In this document: positions 51,601 through 60,963 of the stretch, in pieces | Layout: every line of letters starts with the position of its first letter | Position numbering within the stretch: the first letter of the stretch is position 1 | Assembly (NCBI GenBank): GCA_035249985.1 | Contig: DATFFP010000039.1 | Span: forward strand, 1-64,000 | From: JAICNG01 sp035249985 | GTDB taxonomy: Bacteria > Gemmatimonadota > Gemmatimonadetes > Gemmatimonadales > Gemmatimonadaceae | Direction: 5' to 3' | Length of the DNA: 64,000 nt | The notes under the pieces: generated by a model | Seen by the model: only the letters and a program-made list of their open reading frames with translations | Databases searched by the model: none | What the model was told of the DNA's origin: nothing | Program-made: the position numbers and the translations under genes

Positions 51601-52404
51601 CTAACGCAAATCCCCCACCTGAACGCGAGCTCGTGCGGCTGGCGTCGCGCCACCGGTCGAGCGAGGCTGCTCGAGCCACGCGAGGGCAACCCGCCCGTCG
51701 CGGAGCGCGATCCTCGGCTCACGCGCAGCTCCGCTCACTCGCACCACTCGGAGTCGCTCGGCGAAGGTATGCCCTGCCTGACGAGAGATCGCGACGCCCA
51801 ACCGTGAGCCCCCGGAGCCGGGGTGCTCGTAGGCGACGAGCACGGTCTCGCCGGCGCTGGCGATGCTCGCGGTAACTGGCTCATCGCCGTAGAGCACGCC
51901 GATGGTCTGGTGCCAGATCGTTCCCTGTTCCATGGAGTGCGTGTACCAGACTCCGGCCCCTTCGATCGGCTCGATGAAGTAGGCGGCATGGACGTACGCG
52001 CTCGCGGCATCGGCTGTGAGCGCCGGCCGCGGCCGCGAGCAGCCGCGTCGTCCCCGGTCGCGTCCGTCGGCGACAACCGGAGTGCTCCACGTCGATCCGC
52101 CGTCCACCGAGCGTGTGACCATGAGGACGACGCTGCTATCGAAGCGCGCGAGGAACCAGGCGGCATACCACTCCTCGCCGCGCGCGCGTGCCGCAACCAC
52201 CGACGTCGCGCAGCCGGCCGGCGGCAACACGACGGCAGGCGCCGGCTGATCGACGAGACGAGGCGTGCCATTCTCCTCCATCGTCAGCCGTGTGGTCGCG
52301 CCAATCGTGCCAGCCATGTCCTGCGCGGGCCGCCATTCGATCGGCTCCGGCGCGCATGCCGCGACGAGGAGGAGAGCTCCGATGCTGCAGGTGCGATTCC
52401 GCAT
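51601..52404 (-). CDS. Lipoprotein with sialidase-like (Asp-box) repeats
   Basis: This 267-aa protein has a lipobox signal (CSIGALLLVAACA) and an Asp-box VTRSVDGGSTWSTPVV, a further variant near VGISRQAGHTFAERL-like sequence, and a beta-propeller character. The catalytic Arg triad of true sialidases is not evident. It probably binds or reads a surface ligand rather than cleaving sialic acid. It overlaps no neighbour; the start is fixed by the signal peptide. Confidence 0.72.
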   Translation of the reverse strand: MRNRTCSIGALLLVAACAPEPIEWRPAQDMAGTIGATTRLTMEENGTPRLVDQPAPAVVLPPAGCATSVVAARARGEEWYAAWFLARFDSSVVLMVTRSVDGGSTWSTPVVADGRDRGRRGCSRPRPALTADAASAYVHAAYFIEPIEGAGVWYTHSMEQGTIWHQTIGVLYGDEPVTASIASAGETVLVAYEHPGSGGSRLGVAISRQAGHTFAERLRVVRVSGAAREPRIALRDGRVALAWLEQPRSTGGATPAARARVQVGDLR

Positions 52405-52770
52405 TTCAGTCAGGCTCGCCTCGGTATGGATCCGCGGAAACCGGAGGAGAACTGCCAAGGGCAACCGCAAATGAACGCATTGAACTCAGACCCTCGCTGG
52501 CGCGTGGAGCGTGCAACGCGAGATGACGCTCCAAAGGTATTTGGTGCTCCTGCAGGCAACGATGTTCGTGTGCGGGGCGATCCGGGTCACGTGCGCGCAC
52601 CCGCGAATGCCAATCCTCCGCGGCGATCCGCGGTTCCTCGACCCCGGCGCGCGAAGGAGGCCATGTAAACGCGACACGGGCAACGCGGTTGGCCCCACTC
52701 GCGGGCTCCTGTATCTTGAAAACGGGCTGCCAACGGCGGCCCACAACGCCGATCGGAGAGAGGTTTCGTC
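52405..52770. other. Intergenic region upstream of pruA
   Basis: In 366 bases no coding sequence is supported. Near 52689-52717 there is a promoter-like pair (separate entry). The plus-strand frame ending at 52668 and the minus-strand frame at 52486-52869 are Arg/Pro-rich shadows without homology to known domains. Confidence 0.5.
52689..52717 (+). promoter_or_regulatory. Candidate sigma-70-type promoter of pruA
   Basis: TTGGCC and TATCTT lie 17 bases apart, giving a likely start point near 52724 and a leader of about 47 bases. A strong Shine-Dalgarno (GGAGAGAGG) precedes the ATG of pruA. The match to -10 TATAAT is 4 of 6. Confidence 0.4.
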
Positions 52771-54513
52771 ATGTCTGCACCCGTGGCCAATCCGCCGAAA
52801 TCCCAGGCCGCCGCCGCACGCGAGCAGCAGGCGCCTGTGCCAGCAACCCCGTCGCAGCCCGTCCCTCACGTCGGAGCGGGCCTCGTCGGCTTCAGCGGCA
52901 ACCGCCGCGTTCCGAAACCGGTCAACGAGCCCGTGCGCATGTACGCGCCCGGATCGCCCGAGCGCGCGGAGCTAAAGGCGCGCCTGTCCAGGATGGCGGC
53001 GGAGCGCATCGAAATTCCCATCATTATTGGCGGCAAGGAGATTCGCACCGGTGACCTGGGCCGCTCGGTGATGCCGCACGCACACAAGCACGTGCTCGCC
53101 GAGTATCACAAGGCGACACCGAAGCACGCCGAGATGGCGATCGCGGCGGCGCGCGAGGCGTGGCGCGAGTGGTCCAACTGGCCGTGGGAGGATCGCGCCG
53201 CCGTGCTGCTCAAGGCGGCGGAGCTGCTGGCGACGACATGGCGCTCGACCCTCAACGCCGCGACGATGCTCGGCCAGTCGAAGACCGCGCATCAGGCGGA
53301 GATCGATGCCGCGTGCGAGCTCATCGACTTCTGGCGCTTCAATGCGCACTTCGCGCAAGAGCTGTACGACGAGCAGCCGATCAGCGACAAGAGCATGTGG
53401 AATCAGCTCGATTACCGCGCGCTCGAGGGATTCGTTTACGCGGTGACGCCGTTCAACTTCACCGCCATCGGCGGCAATCTCCCGACGTCGGCCGCGCTCA
53501 TGGGCAATACCGTGCTCTGGAAGCCGGCGAGCAGCGCCATGCTGAGCGCGTACTACATCATGCGGCTGCTCGAGGAGGCGGGGCTTCCGCCGGGCGTCAT
53601 CAACTTTCTCCCTGGGGATCCGGCGCCGATCACCGACGCGGTGCTCGCGAGTCCCGAGCTGGCCGGCGTGCATTTCACGGGCAGCACCGGAGTTTTCAAC
53701 AGCATCTGGCGCACGATCGGGCAGAACATCGGCAACTACAAATCGTATCCCCGCATCGTCGGCGAGACCGGAGGGAAGGATTTCATCGTCGCCCACCCAT
53801 CGGCGGATGCGCGCGCGCTTTCCGTCGCCATTGCGCGTGGAGCATACGAATACCAGGGACAGAAGTGCTCGGCGGCCAGCCGCATCTACGTCCCGGAATC
53901 GCTGTGGCCGGAGGTGAAGGACCGCACGGTCGCGATGATGCGCGAGATGCGCGTGGGCGATGTGCGCGACTTCAGGAACTTCATGGGCGCGGTGATCGAC
54001 CAGAAGGCGTTCACGAAGATCGGCGAGTATCTCGACGACGCGAAGCGAAACGCCACCGTCGTGCAGGGCGGCGTGACGCGCGGCGATGACGGGTATTTCA
54101 TCGAGCCGACGCTCATCGAGACCAAGGATCCCGGATATCGGCTGCTGTGCGAGGAGATTTTCGGCCCCGTCGTCACGGCCTATGTGTATCCCGATGCGAA
54201 GTGGGAGGACACGCTGAGGACGGTGGACCGCACATCGCCCTATGCACTCACTGGCGCGATCTTCTCGCGTGACCGCGCCGCGGTGCGACAGGCCTCGGTG
54301 GCGCTGCGCAACGCCGCGGGCAACTTCTACATCAACGACAAGCCGACGGGCGCCGTCGTCGGCCAGCAGCCCTTCGGCGGGGCGCGAGCGTCGGGCACCA
54401 ACGACAAGGCAGGATCGAAGCTCAACCTCGTGCGCTGGGTGAGCGCGAGGACGGTGAAGGAGACGTTCTCGCCGCCAGTCGAGTTTACGTATCCGTTTCT
54501 GGCCGAGGAGTAG
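52771..54513 (+). CDS. pruA: 1-pyrroline-5-carboxylate dehydrogenase
   Basis: This NAD-dependent aldehyde dehydrogenase oxidises P5C to glutamate in proline catabolism. It has the family blocks VTPFNFTAIGGNLPTSAALMGN, FTGSTGVFNSI, GETGGKDFIVAHPSA and the catalytic Cys366 in YEYQGQKCSAASR, with NAD-site ENDK-type region at FYINDKPTGAVVGQQPFGGARASGTNDKAG. The N-terminal about 45 residues are Ala/Pro/Gln-rich and unlike the family. No proline dehydrogenase gene is adjacent. Confidence 0.93.
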   Translation: MSAPVANPPKSQAAAAREQQAPVPATPSQPVPHVGAGLVGFSGNRRVPKPVNEPVRMYAPGSPERAELKARLSRMAAERIEIPIIIGGKEIRTGDLGRSVMPHAHKHVLAEYHKATPKHAEMAIAAAREAWREWSNWPWEDRAAVLLKAAELLATTWRSTLNAATMLGQSKTAHQAEIDAACELIDFWRFNAHFAQELYDEQPISDKSMWNQLDYRALEGFVYAVTPFNFTAIGGNLPTSAALMGNTVLWKPASSAMLSAYYIMRLLEEAGLPPGVINFLPGDPAPITDAVLASPELAGVHFTGSTGVFNSIWRTIGQNIGNYKSYPRIVGETGGKDFIVAHPSADARALSVAIARGAYEYQGQKCSAASRIYVPESLWPEVKDRTVAMMREMRVGDVRDFRNFMGAVIDQKAFTKIGEYLDDAKRNATVVQGGVTRGDDGYFIEPTLIETKDPGYRLLCEEIFGPVVTAYVYPDAKWEDTLRTVDRTSPYALTGAIFSRDRAAVRQASVALRNAAGNFYINDKPTGAVVGQQPFGGARASGTNDKAGSKLNLVRWVSARTVKETFSPPVEFTYPFLAEE

Positions 54514-54530
54514 TTCGAGCAGGAGTCAGG

Positions 54531-54627
54531 GGTCAGGGGGTGTTAGGGAATGGGTTGCAGGAGATGACGGCTCGCGCCTCTCCTGACACTTTTACCCTGA
54601 CACCCCCTGACCCCTGACCCCTGACTC
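54531..54627. repeat. Palindromic heptamer element, family 1, short-loop type
   Basis: Arms of TCAGGAG/TCAGGGG flank GGTGTTAGGGAATGGG and TACCCTGACACCCC. The loop contains ATGACGGCTCGCGC, which is the inverse of GCGCGAGCCGTTAT in the copy at 6021. It separates the convergent pruA and GGDEF genes and ends at the GGDEF stop. Confidence 0.9.
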
Positions 54628-55986
54628 CTAGTCGATCTTGTGCTCCCCCGTCCGTAGCGGCTGCGTAACCCGGTGGTGCGCGGCGGTCACGGCGACGGCG
54701 CGCAGATCCGAGGTCCACAAGCACACGCGGTCGCGCCCGGCATCCTTCGCCGCGTACAGCGCTTCGTCGGCGCGCGAGTGCAGATCGTGCGCGATGTTGG
54801 CATCGGGGGCACGATCGGCCACCACCCCGAGGCTGACCGTGATCCGGTGGCGTCCGCGCACGGACGGAAACCGGTGCGACGCGACCGCGTCGCGAACGCG
54901 CATCGCCAGATGGAACGCGCCGTCCGCCTCGGTGTCGGGAAGCAGAATCGCGAACTCGTCACCGCCCGTGCGCGCGACGAGATCGCCGGTGCGCGCCACT
55001 TCCCGCAGCAACGATCCGAGATCGCGTACGACGCCATCGCCCGCGAGATGCCCGTACGAGTCGTTGATCTCCTTGAACATGTCGACGTCGACGGCGATGA
55101 GCGCGATGTTCGTCCCCTGCCGGGCCGCGCGCGCGATCTCACGCTTGAACTGCTGCTCGAACCCGCGCCGGTTGAGACATCCGCTGAGCGGATCGGTCAG
55201 CACCATCTGAGCGAGCTGCGTGCGAAGGCGGTTGTAGGAGCGGCCGAGGTGCGTAATGCTGTCCGGGCGCCGGTCCGCCTCGACGTCGTACGTCGCCGCG
55301 AAGTCGCCCTCCTCCGCATTCTCGAACAGCCGCGCAAGGCGCGCGAGCCTGCTCTTGAAGGTGCCGTATTGAAACACGAACGATCCCGCGGCGAGGATGA
55401 ACACGGCCAGCGACGACATCTCGTGCACCCATTGCAGCTGCGCGCCCTGATCGAGGGCGAACATCACCATCGCGAGATAGAGCACCGACATCAGGACCAG
55501 CGCACTCACGGCGAGCCGGCGACCGAAGTGGAACTCCGTGAGGTGCAGGATGATCAACGCGACGAGCAGCGTGCGCGCATAGTGGTGGGGCGGGACGGCG
55601 AGGAATACGGCGCCGAAGAGGAACAGGATGTCCGCCGCCACGACCGCGCCAATCACCCAGTCGCGCGCGCCCCCGCGCTGCCTGACGAGTGCACTGACGG
55701 CGAGCACCACGATCGCGTAGAGCGCCGCGAGCACGGCAAGGTTGCCCAGCGGGACGGGCGACGCGTTGAGCACCTGTATCCCGACGGCAACCGCCTGCGC
55801 CAATCCGAGCAATGCCAGCCGGATCGTGCTCTGCCAGAGCAGGATCTCTCCGTTCGCCTGCTCTTCCGCCGTGACGCGCTCGGTCCGCCTCGACGCGACA
55901 GGCGTCAGGTGCGGAATGCGCGGGGCGGATTGGCTGACCGCGCGCGGCATCGTGCGCAAGGCAGTGGGTGTCGGCGTCTTCGACAT
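54628..55986 (-). CDS. Membrane-bound diguanylate cyclase (GGDEF)
   Basis: This 452-aa protein has about six N-terminal TM segments (residues 30-190: LALLGLAQAVAVGIQVL, LAVLAALYAIVVLAVSALV and others), a HAMP-like linker and a GGDEF domain (about 260-430) with the intact active-site RTGGDEFAIL and LTDPLSGCLNRRGFEQQF. It should make cyclic di-GMP. A diguanylate cyclase near a Tad pilus and cyanophycin genes fits surface-life control. The start at 55986 (MSKTPTP) is a choice; the Met 12 codons later is possible. Confidence 0.86.
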   Translation of the reverse strand: MSKTPTPTALRTMPRAVSQSAPRIPHLTPVASRRTERVTAEEQANGEILLWQSTIRLALLGLAQAVAVGIQVLNASPVPLGNLAVLAALYAIVVLAVSALVRQRGGARDWVIGAVVAADILFLFGAVFLAVPPHHYARTLLVALIILHLTEFHFGRRLAVSALVLMSVLYLAMVMFALDQGAQLQWVHEMSSLAVFILAAGSFVFQYGTFKSRLARLARLFENAEEGDFAATYDVEADRRPDSITHLGRSYNRLRTQLAQMVLTDPLSGCLNRRGFEQQFKREIARAARQGTNIALIAVDVDMFKEINDSYGHLAGDGVVRDLGSLLREVARTGDLVARTGGDEFAILLPDTEADGAFHLAMRVRDAVASHRFPSVRGRHRITVSLGVVADRAPDANIAHDLHSRADEALYAAKDAGRDRVCLWTSDLRAVAVTAAHHRVTQPLRTGEHKID

Positions 55987-56295
55987 CCAGGAGCAGTGAA
56001 TGAGAACGCGCTCGACATCGCGGATGCATCCGGACGTCGAGCCGCAGCGAGGTGCACGGCAGGAAAAAGGCACAAAGTCGTGCCACTGAAAGGACGCTCC
56101 AAGACTTTGCAGCGCAACGCGTTGGAAAGCCGTGCCACGGCTCCGCCTGTTTGCGCGTTCGCGTGGGAATTTTCGGCATGAGCGCCGTTCCGGAGGGTGG
56201 CCTGCTTTCTGCGCTTTCACGCCTGGTGAACGTCACTGAACGACAAGTATCCCTGCGACTTACGCGTCGCGCCCGCTGACCTGCAGCTAACCTCG
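55987..56295. other. Divergent intergenic region between GGDEF and cphA
   Basis: About 309 bases with no supported gene. A short hairpin GGCAC-AAAGTC-GTGCC lies near 56069-56084, and other GC-rich stems follow. It could carry divergent promoters. No riboswitch can be claimed from the conserved parts visible here. Confidence 0.4.
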
Positions 56296-58965
56296 ATGTC
56301 CGAGCCATTCTCTGGCGCGACCAACCTCGCGCCGGATCTTCGCCCCGACGACCTTCGCGTAACACGCATTCGCGCCCTGCGAGGACCGAATTACTGGCGC
56401 CTCGCTCCGGTCATTGCGTGCGACGTCGCCCTCGGCGGGCTCGAGCACGTCTCCTCCGCCGACCTTCCCGACTTCATCGAGCGTCTGACGAGCTTCCTCC
56501 CGTCGCTGCACGAGCACGAGTGCTCTCGCGGCGTGGCCGGCGGCTTCATCGAGCGCCTGCGCGAAGGCACGCACCTGCCCCACATCCTCGAGCACGTCGC
56601 GCTCGAGCTCCAGGTGCTGGCCGGTAGCGATGTCGGGTTCGGACGCGTCGTCCCCTCGGGCGACGCCGGCGTGTGGTGGGTGATCGTCGCCTACGAGGAA
56701 GAAGAGGTCGGGCTGCGCGCCGTGCGCGAGGCCGTGCGCCTGCTGAAGGCATGTATTGCCGGGGAGCGTGTCGACATGGAGCGCCTCATCCCGGACCTGC
56801 AGTCGCTGTGGCAACAGGTTCGCCTGGGGCCGTCCACGGGTGCGATCGTCGAGGAAGCCCGGCGACGCGGCATCCCCGTTCGGCGCCTCAACTCCCGATC
56901 GCTCGTGCAGCTCGGCCTCGGCAAGAACCTCCGGCGCATTCAGGCGACGATGGCCGACAGCACGAGCTCGATCGCGGTCGAGATCGCCCAGAACAAGGAC
57001 GAGACCAAGCGCGTGCTCGAGTCGATCGGATTGCCGGTGCCGATCGGCGACGTCGCCAGTGATGTCGAGGAGGCGGTCGACATCGCGATGCGCATCGGAT
57101 ATCCAGTGATCCTCAAGCCGCTCGACGCCAGCCACGGACGCGGCATCTCCCCACGCCTGGACGACGAGGAGGCGGTGCGCGCGGCGTGGCGACAGCCGCA
57201 TGAAGTGTCGGACGCCGTCGTCGTCGAGCGGTACGTGGGAGGCACCGACCATCGCGTGCTCGTCGTGAATGGCAAGGTCGTCGCGGTGGCCGAGCGTGTT
57301 CCAGCGCGGGTCATCGGTGATGGGGCGCATACGGTACGCGAGCTCATCGAGCTCGAGAACCGCGACCCCCGGCGCGGCGTCGGTCATACGAAGATTCTCA
57401 CGCGGCTGCCGGTCGACGATCTCACCGAGTCGTACCTGGCCGAGCGCGAGTACACCCTCGAGTCCGTGCCGGCGAAGGACGAGATCGTCGCCTTGCGGCC
57501 GACCGCCAATCTTTCGACTGGCGGCACGGCGATCGATCGCACCGACGAGATCCACCCCGACAATGCCACCGCGTGCGAGATGGCGGCGGGGGCCGTGGGC
57601 CTCGACGTCGCGGGCATCGATGTGATGACGGCCGACATCTCCGTGCCCTTCCGCGACAACGGCGCCGTCATCATCGAGGTGAACGCGGCGCCGGGCATCC
57701 GCATGCACACCCACCCCGCCGAGGGGCAGTCTCGCAACGTGGCGGCGCCGATGCTCGACATGCTGTATCCGCCGGGGAGCGAGTGCACCATTCCCGTCAT
57801 CGCGGTCACTGGAACGAACGGCAAGACGACCACGGTGCGGCTGATCGCGCACCTCTTTCGCCATACCGACCGGACGGTGGGCCTAACGACGACCGACGGC
57901 GTGTATCTGAACAACCGCCTCGTCATGGAGGGCGACATGACGGGGCCGTTCTCGGCCAACATCATCCTGTCGAACGCCGCGGTCGACGTGGCGGTGCTCG
58001 AGACGGCGCGCGGTGGGATTCTCCGCGCGGGATTGGGCTTCGACGAGTGCGATGTGGGCGTGGTCCTCAACGTCAGCGCCGACCATCTCGGCTTACGCGG
58101 GATTCATACGCTCGAGCAGCTGGCGGAGGTCAAGAGCGTCATCGCCGCCGTCGTGAAGCGTGAAGGGCATGCGGTCCTCAACGCCGACGATCCGCTCGTT
58201 TACGCCATGCGCGATCGCTCGCCGGGTGATGTCGTGCTCTTTTCGACCACCGACGAAAGCGGAAACCCTGCCGTCGCTGACCACATCGGCAGCAACGGAA
58301 TCGCTGCGCTGATCGAGAACGACACCTTCGTCATTCGTCGCGGCCGTCTGCGTATTCCAATCGCCTCGGTGCGCGATGTGCCCTTGATGATGGGCGGAGC
58401 CGCGCGGTTCCAGCGGGGCAACATCCTCGCGGCGATAGCGACGGCCTACGTGCAGGGGGTTCGCTACGACGACATCCGTGCCGGGCTGCTGTCGTTCTTC
58501 CCCTCGCCCTCGATGACACCGGGCCGCCTCAATCTGATCCGGATCAATGGAGCGAAGCTGCTCATCGATTACGCGCATAACGCGGCGGCCGTCGAGGGAC
58601 TGATGGAGCTCGTTCGGCAGCTTCCCGCACGCAGGCGCATCGGTGTCCTGGCGGCTCCCGGGGACCGCCGAGACGAGGACATCCGCGCGGTAGGGCGTCT
58701 CGCTGGATCGCTCGATCACGTGGTCGTCAAGGAAGACGATGACCGGCGCGGCCGCGAGCGAGGCGAGGTCGCATCCCTCCTCATCGAGGGGCTGCGTGAG
58801 GGGGGCGTGTCCGACGAGCGCGTGGAGATCGTGCACTCCGAGATCGAGGCTGTCGACCGCGCCGTTTCGCTGCTCGGCACCAACGATCTGGCGGTCGTGC
58901 TCGCGGACGATGTGAGAGGCGTCCTCGAGCATGTTCGCGGGTTGGGCGGCGTGAAGACCTCATGA
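56296..58965 (+). CDS. cphA: Cyanophycin synthetase
   Basis: The 889-aa enzyme polymerises Asp and Arg into multi-L-arginyl-poly-L-aspartate, a nitrogen store. An N-domain (1-160) is followed by an ATP-grasp half (about 210-480, PLDASHGRGI, VIIEVNAAPGIRMHTHP) and a Mur-ligase-like half with P-loop VTGTNGKTTTVRLI near residue 505 and LLIDYAHNAAAVEGL. All ATP-binding motifs are intact. The stop overlaps the next gene by four bases, so the operon is cphA-cphA-like-cphB. Confidence 0.95.
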   Translation: MSEPFSGATNLAPDLRPDDLRVTRIRALRGPNYWRLAPVIACDVALGGLEHVSSADLPDFIERLTSFLPSLHEHECSRGVAGGFIERLREGTHLPHILEHVALELQVLAGSDVGFGRVVPSGDAGVWWVIVAYEEEEVGLRAVREAVRLLKACIAGERVDMERLIPDLQSLWQQVRLGPSTGAIVEEARRRGIPVRRLNSRSLVQLGLGKNLRRIQATMADSTSSIAVEIAQNKDETKRVLESIGLPVPIGDVASDVEEAVDIAMRIGYPVILKPLDASHGRGISPRLDDEEAVRAAWRQPHEVSDAVVVERYVGGTDHRVLVVNGKVVAVAERVPARVIGDGAHTVRELIELENRDPRRGVGHTKILTRLPVDDLTESYLAEREYTLESVPAKDEIVALRPTANLSTGGTAIDRTDEIHPDNATACEMAAGAVGLDVAGIDVMTADISVPFRDNGAVIIEVNAAPGIRMHTHPAEGQSRNVAAPMLDMLYPPGSECTIPVIAVTGTNGKTTTVRLIAHLFRHTDRTVGLTTTDGVYLNNRLVMEGDMTGPFSANIILSNAAVDVAVLETARGGILRAGLGFDECDVGVVLNVSADHLGLRGIHTLEQLAEVKSVIAAVVKREGHAVLNADDPLVYAMRDRSPGDVVLFSTTDESGNPAVADHIGSNGIAALIENDTFVIRRGRLRIPIASVRDVPLMMGGAARFQRGNILAAIATAYVQGVRYDDIRAGLLSFFPSPSMTPGRLNLIRINGAKLLIDYAHNAAAVEGLMELVRQLPARRRIGVLAAPGDRRDEDIRAVGRLAGSLDHVVVKEDDDRRGRERGEVASLLIEGLREGGVSDERVEIVHSEIEAVDRAVSLLGTNDLAVVLADDVRGVLEHVRGLGGVKTS

Positions 58966-60026
58966 CCGAGCTCGTTCCCGCGACGGAGATCCAGCTCACG
59001 GGCCTCCACTCGCTCCGCGGCGCGAACTTCTGGTCGCAGCGCCCGGTCACGCGCCTCGATCTCGTCGTCGGACGCTACGACGAAATCTCCTCGGCGGATG
59101 TTCCGGGCGTGCTCGCGTCGCTGCGCAGCGCGATGCCCGGCCTCATCGAGCACCGTTGCAGCATTGGGCAGCGCGGCGGATTTCTCCAGCGGCTCGCACG
59201 CGGGACGTACGCTCCCCACATCATCGAGCACGTGGCGCTCGAGCTTCAGGTCATGGCCGGACTCGAGGTGGGATACGGGAAGACGCGCGGCGGCGACGTG
59301 CCCGGCGAATACACGGTGGTCTTCGAGCATTATCATGAGCAAGCTGGGCTTCGCGCTGGAGCGTTAGCGCTCGAGATCGTGCAGCGTGCCTTTGCCGGCA
59401 CACTCGACGGGGTCGCCTACGCGGTACGTGAGCTGACCGCGCTTCTCGACACGCCCGACGCCCCGCCCCTTCGGCAGCGTGTACTCTGCGGCATCACCGG
59501 GGGCGGTCCACGGCACGAGACGCGCGAAGAGATGGTGCGCCGTGGGCTGAGCGACGCCGAGCTCGTCGTCGACATCTCGCCATCGTATCTGCTCCAGGCT
59601 GGTCTGCCATACTCGCGGTCCGAGATGGCGATCATCCTCGACGCCGAGCTCACCGACGTGCCGGAGCGGTATCGCGATCCCGAGCGTGCGCAACGCCTGG
59701 TCGGCGTGCTCGCCGACGGCGTCCGTCGCGATGGCATCGTCATAGCGCCGGCGAAGGAATGGGAGATTCAGGACTACGCTCGGGAGCAAAACTGCCGCGT
59801 CGCCATCTTCGCCATCGACGACGACGTCACGCTACGTGATCAGCGCGTCGCTTGTGCCGTCGCACTCGTCCGGGACGAGCGCATCGTTCTCCAAACCTAC
59901 GAGCGCACGGTGGACGGAGGCCCAGTCCGCGACGGGGTTGCGATCGCGGCCCAGGTGGCTGCTGCACTCGCAATGTTCGCGGCCGAGGCGCTGGACCAGG
60001 CGGCGACGCACGTCGCGACGGCATGA
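58962..60026 (+). CDS. CphA-like pseudoenzyme (N-domain plus Mur-ligase remnant)
   Basis: This 354-aa protein repeats the CphA N-domain (SLRGANFWSQRPVTRLDLVVGRYDEISS, ... HIIEHVALELQVMAGLEVGYG; compare HILEHVALELQVLAGSDVGFG in CphA). Its second half matches the central Mur-ligase part of CphA: VVDISPSYLLQAGLPYSRSEMAIILD against VLETARGGILRAGLGFDECDVGVVLN. The ATP-grasp half and the P-loop are missing, so it cannot catalyse the reaction. It may bind the polymer or CphA as a partner. The start overlaps cphA and the end overlaps cphB, showing co-expression. Confidence 0.75.
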   Translation: MTELVPATEIQLTGLHSLRGANFWSQRPVTRLDLVVGRYDEISSADVPGVLASLRSAMPGLIEHRCSIGQRGGFLQRLARGTYAPHIIEHVALELQVMAGLEVGYGKTRGGDVPGEYTVVFEHYHEQAGLRAGALALEIVQRAFAGTLDGVAYAVRELTALLDTPDAPPLRQRVLCGITGGGPRHETREEMVRRGLSDAELVVDISPSYLLQAGLPYSRSEMAIILDAELTDVPERYRDPERAQRLVGVLADGVRRDGIVIAPAKEWEIQDYAREQNCRVAIFAIDDDVTLRDQRVACAVALVRDERIVLQTYERTVDGGPVRDGVAIAAQVAAALAMFAAEALDQAATHVATA

Positions 60027-60961
60027 CCACGGCGCATCTCCCTCAGGAGCGCGTGGAGCAGCGCTCCTCCCGGCACGACGATCGCAAGGCGGGCACGCTC
60101 ATCCTCATCGGCGGAGCGCTCGACCCAAAAGGGCCCGCCATGGACGTCTTCCTACAAGGATGCAACGCGCGAGAGGGCGGCAAGATCGTCGGCTTCACTA
60201 CCGCGTCCACCGATCCCGTCGCCTCCGCGATCGCCTGGAAGGACGCGTTTGCCGAAGCTGGCGCGACCAACGTCGAGATTCCGATCATCGATCGCCGCGC
60301 GCGCGCGCAGGACGCGCGCACCGCGCAGATGGTGCTCGACGCGCAAGGGATCTTTCTTGGCGGCGGCGATCAGGTGCACCTCGTGGCCACGCTCAGCGGC
60401 TCGCGAGTGGGTCGCGCCATCAAGGAAGCGTTCGCGAACGGCGCCATCGTCTGCGGAACGAGCGCCGGCGCCGCGGCACTGTCCGAGACGATGCTCGCCG
60501 GCGGCGAGATCGATGACGAGGGACAGGAAGTGCCGCTCTACCTCGGTCCCGGGTTCGGCTTGTTAGGTTTTTCCGCGCTCATCGACACCCATTTCTCGAA
60601 GCGCGGCCGCCTGCAGCGGCTCTTCCGCCGCGTCGCCGAGAATCCGGAGCTCATGGGCCTCGGCATCGACGAAGACACAGCGCTCGTCGTCCGCGGGAAC
60701 CTGGGGGAGGTCGTCGGCAACGGCTCGGTCTACTTCGTCGACGGTCGCGGGGTCCGGTTCGACAATGCGGAAGAAGCGCAGAAAGGGGCGCCCCTGACGC
60801 TGAGCTACCTCCGGGTCGGCATCGTCGGCGCCGGATATCCGTTCGACCTGCGCGAGCGGGAGCTCGAGATCCTGCTGCGACGGGACGCTGACGAAACGCC
60901 CTCCGTCAAAGGGACGGGCGTCATCGGTGAACGCACACGTGAACCCAGGACGGAGGACTGA
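60023..60961 (+). CDS. cphB: Cyanophycinase
   Basis: This 312-aa serine exopeptidase of the S51 family cleaves cyanophycin to beta-Asp-Arg dipeptides. Catalytic Ser147 is in VCGTSAGAAAL. Family blocks are LILIGGALDPKGPAM, IFLGGGDQVHLVATL and FSALIDTHFSKRGRLQRLFR with the His. It follows the pseudoenzyme with an ATGA overlap. Synthetase and peptidase being in one operon allows rapid turnover. Confidence 0.93.
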   Translation: MTTAHLPQERVEQRSSRHDDRKAGTLILIGGALDPKGPAMDVFLQGCNAREGGKIVGFTTASTDPVASAIAWKDAFAEAGATNVEIPIIDRRARAQDARTAQMVLDAQGIFLGGGDQVHLVATLSGSRVGRAIKEAFANGAIVCGTSAGAAALSETMLAGGEIDDEGQEVPLYLGPGFGLLGFSALIDTHFSKRGRLQRLFRRVAENPELMGLGIDEDTALVVRGNLGEVVGNGSVYFVDGRGVRFDNAEEAQKGAPLTLSYLRVGIVGAGYPFDLRERELEILLRRDADETPSVKGTGVIGERTREPRTED

Positions 60962-60963
60962 CC

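Noticed and set aside
55987..56295. Cyclic di-GMP riboswitch before the GGDEF gene
   Set aside because: The conserved riboswitch core elements could not be found; only a small hairpin is seen.
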